Assembly: GCA_028823235.1 (NCBI GenBank)
Contig: JAPKBW010000005.1
Span: forward strand, 124,001 to 188,000
From: Longimicrobiales bacterium
GTDB taxonomy: Bacteria > Gemmatimonadota > Gemmatimonadetes > Longimicrobiales > Gaopeijiaceae
Length of the DNA stretch: 64,000 bases
Direction of reading: 5' to 3'
Part shown: positions 62,409 through 64,000 of the stretch, in pieces
Numbering within the stretch: position 1 is the stretch's first letter
Layout: each line of letters starts with the position of its first letter
Notes under the pieces: generated by a model
Databases searched by the model: none
What the model saw: only the letters and a program-made list of their open reading frames with translations
What the model was told of the DNA's origin: nothing
Program-made: the position numbers and the translations under genes

Positions 62409-64000
62409 TCAGCCAATCGGCCGATCCATCTGGCCGATTTTGTATCCCTGCGGAGGTTCTGCGCCAAGAAGGTGCCGTACGAAGTAATCCCAGCGCCTCC
62501 TCATCATGTACGGCTCATTGCCAAAACCATGTCTGCGATTGGGCAACAGGAGCATGTCGAAGTCCTTGTTCGCCTCAATCAATGCATCCACCACGAGCAT
62601 CGTGTTGGACGGGGGCACGTTGTCGTCGACGGTCCCGTGAGCGATCAGCAACTTCCCACGCAGGTTCTCGACAAGAAGCTGGTTCGCCTGATTGTCGTAA
62701 TTCGTAGTCCCGTCGGGATACTCTTCGAGCAGGCCCTGCCACTTCTCGCCCCAGTCGTCTTCGTAGTTGCGGTTGTCATGATTCCCTGCCTGGGACACGG
62801 CTACCGAGTAGAAATCCGGGTAGCGCATGATTGCGTCAGCGGCGGCGAAGCCACCTCCCGAGTGCCCGAAGATCCCGACCTTGGACACGTCGATCCATTC
62901 GTGCCTCGCGGCGAGCTGCTCGATTCCACCCATCTGATCCGGCAGTCCGTTGTCGCCCATGTTTCCGTAGTAGGCCTCATGAAAAGCCTTCGAGCGCATC
63001 GGGGTGCCCATCGCATCGAGCTCGATGACGACGAAACCAAGCTCCGCGATCGACTGGAGGTCCCGGTGCGAGGCACGAAAACTTCGTGAGCCCACTGAAC
63101 CGCTCTGGGGGCCAGGATAGAGGTAGTTCACGACCGGATACTTCTCGTTCGGATCGAAGTCGAGTGGACGGAACATCAGTCCATACAGGTCCGTCTCACC
63201 GTCTCTCGCCTTCACGCTGAACGGCATTGGCGGCTGCCAGCCTGAGGAAACCAGCCGCGATGCATCCGCTTCTTCGAGCGTCATGACCTCGTCACCATCA
63301 CGGTCTCGGAGGACCGTCACGGTGGGGATCACCGGCGTGGAGTAGGAGTCCACGAAGTACGCCCCGTCCGGCGAAATCGACACCGCGTGATTCGCGCTGT
63401 CGGGGGTGAGGAGAGAAACATCGCCATTGTCCAGCCCGACCCGGTACAGGTACTGGAAGTACGGGTCGCCTGGCTCTCTCTCATTCCCCATAAAGGTGAC
63501 CGTACGGTCTTCTGCGTTGACCTCCCGCAGGTCGAGCGCGTTCCAGTCGCCCTCTGTGACCTTCCGCTTCAGCGCACCAGTCCGGGAGTCGTACAAGAAG
63601 AGGTTGCCCCAGTTGTCGCGCTGCGAGAACCAGAGGATCTCGTTCGACGCCGAGAGATAGCGCCAGCCGCTTTGCGACTCGTAGAACGTCTCCTCGACCT
63701 CCTCGAACAGGTCGCGGACGTCGCCTGTGACAGCATCAGCTGTGCGAACGCTCGCGACCTTGTGGTCACGGGAGGACGACACGAAAACGAAGTGTGACCC
63801 ATCGGCACTCCATTCGAGATCACCGATTCGGCCGCCACATTCGATGTGGTCGCTGCACGTCGAACGATGCTGGTCAGGGTCCATATCCAGCCGAACCATG
63901 TGGTCCCCAGCCGGGCGATCAAGATCGAGTACGACCCGAGACACTCGAAAAATGACCGTGTCTTCGGGCATCGGATAACGCCACGCATCGAGCTCCGGAT
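62409..64000 (-). CDS. S9 family dipeptidyl-peptidase-IV-type peptidase, C-terminal part
   Basis: The frame is open to the window edge, so the N-terminus lies beyond 64000; about 530 residues are visible. The DPP-IV-like propeller is seen from PELDAWRYPMPEDTVIFRVS and GDLEWSADGSHFVFVSSSRD. The catalytic domain begins near FDPNEKYPVVNYLYPGPQSG. Nucleophile: VGIFGHSGGGFAAADAIMRY. Acid: HGTVDDNVPPSNTMLVVD. Histidine: PNRRHGFGNEPYMMRRR. It is the third S9 peptidase in 64 kb. It cleaves dipeptides from N-termini, probably in the periplasm; the signal peptide is outside the window. Confidence 0.92.
   Translation of the reverse strand, partial: PELDAWRYPMPEDTVIFRVSRVVLDLDRPAGDHMVRLDMDPDQHRSTCSDHIECGGRIGDLEWSADGSHFVFVSSSRDHKVASVRTADAVTGDVRDLFEEVEETFYESQSGWRYLSASNEILWFSQRDNWGNLFLYDSRTGALKRKVTEGDWNALDLREVNAEDRTVTFMGNEREPGDPYFQYLYRVGLDNGDVSLLTPDSANHAVSISPDGAYFVDSYSTPVIPTVTVLRDRDGDEVMTLEEADASRLVSSGWQPPMPFSVKARDGETDLYGLMFRPLDFDPNEKYPVVNYLYPGPQSGSVGSRSFRASHRDLQSIAELGFVVIELDAMGTPMRSKAFHEAYYGNMGDNGLPDQMGGIEQLAARHEWIDVSKVGIFGHSGGGFAAADAIMRYPDFYSVAVSQAGNHDNRNYEDDWGEKWQGLLEEYPDGTTNYDNQANQLLVENLRGKLLIAHGTVDDNVPPSNTMLVVDALIEANKDFDMLLLPNRRHGFGNEPYMMRRRWDYFVRHLLGAEPPQGYKIGQMDRPIG

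Overview
This is GC-rich bacterial chromosome with no rRNA, tRNA, CRISPR array, prophage or insertion sequence visible. Gene content points to the FCB side of the Gram-negative bacteria, most likely Gemmatimonadota or a close relative: a TonB receptor paired with a DUF4249-type lipoprotein, a DUF5916 protein, a PorV-like barrel, a DUF5777-like barrel with a haem lipoprotein, several exported S9 peptidases, an M16 peptidase, and many lipoproteins. This is inference from families; there is no marker gene to prove it. Both ends of the window cut a gene.

Layout. 1-5.1 kb: end of an M16 peptidase, a coupled six-hairpin-glycosidase-like protein, apaG and a frameshifted membrane-anchored protein. 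5.2-11.4 kb: DtxR-type regulator, TonB receptor/lipoprotein pair, HDAC-family hydrolase and a coupled PLP enzyme. 11.4-15.5 kb: remnant of a LigD phosphoesterase domain, a voltage-gated K+ channel with a C-terminal zinc ribbon, a remnant of a Na+/Ca2+ exchanger, a RAM-only protein coupled to a benzoate-CoA-ligase-like enzyme, and DinB. 15.6-22.5 kb: POT peptide transporter, P450, small membrane protein, haem lipoprotein plus barrel, NhaD/ArsB-type transporter with a stress-protein-like partner. 22.5-27.6 kb: S9 peptidase, D-aminoacylase-like amidohydrolase, EEP hydrolase and an internally deleted MaoC gene. 27.6-34.7 kb: decayed ankyrin gene, aldehyde dehydrogenase coupled to a GH20 hexosaminidase, DDAH-like enzyme, second EEP protein, then two abutting gene remnants. 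34.8-39.3 kb: a tightly coupled run of di-haem cytochrome c, octahaem cytochrome/TPR lipoprotein and amidase. 39.4-47.8 kb: broken alpha/beta hydrolase, large S9 peptidase, PQQ dehydrogenase, decayed GGDEF gene, cupin and phosphodiesterase. 47.8-55 kb: RNA and protein housekeeping (DEAD-box helicase, LMW phosphatase, aminotransferase, a helicase-like protein that has lost its ATPase motifs, HU, IF-1). 55-64 kb: DUF5916 protein, NudC, PorV-like barrel, alpha/beta hydrolase lipoprotein, cyclophilin and a second S9 peptidase.

How it works together. The intact genes describe a heterotroph living on peptides, amino sugars and amides, with periplasmic peptidases, an oligopeptide transporter, amidases and deacylases, a GH20 enzyme, and periplasmic electron transfer through c-type cytochromes and a PQQ dehydrogenase. 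Many adjacent genes overlap by 1-4 bases, so translational coupling is common.

The two strongest unexplained signals are (a) a high density of gene remnants, about nine in 64 kb, several with deletions that sequencing error cannot explain, suggesting ongoing genome erosion, and (b) the intact helicase-fold protein at 52285-53817, which keeps the Q motif and the DbpA RNA-binding domain but has lost Walker A and DEAD. The octahaem/TPR cytochrome module is the best candidate for an uncharacterised respiratory or extracellular electron-transfer system.
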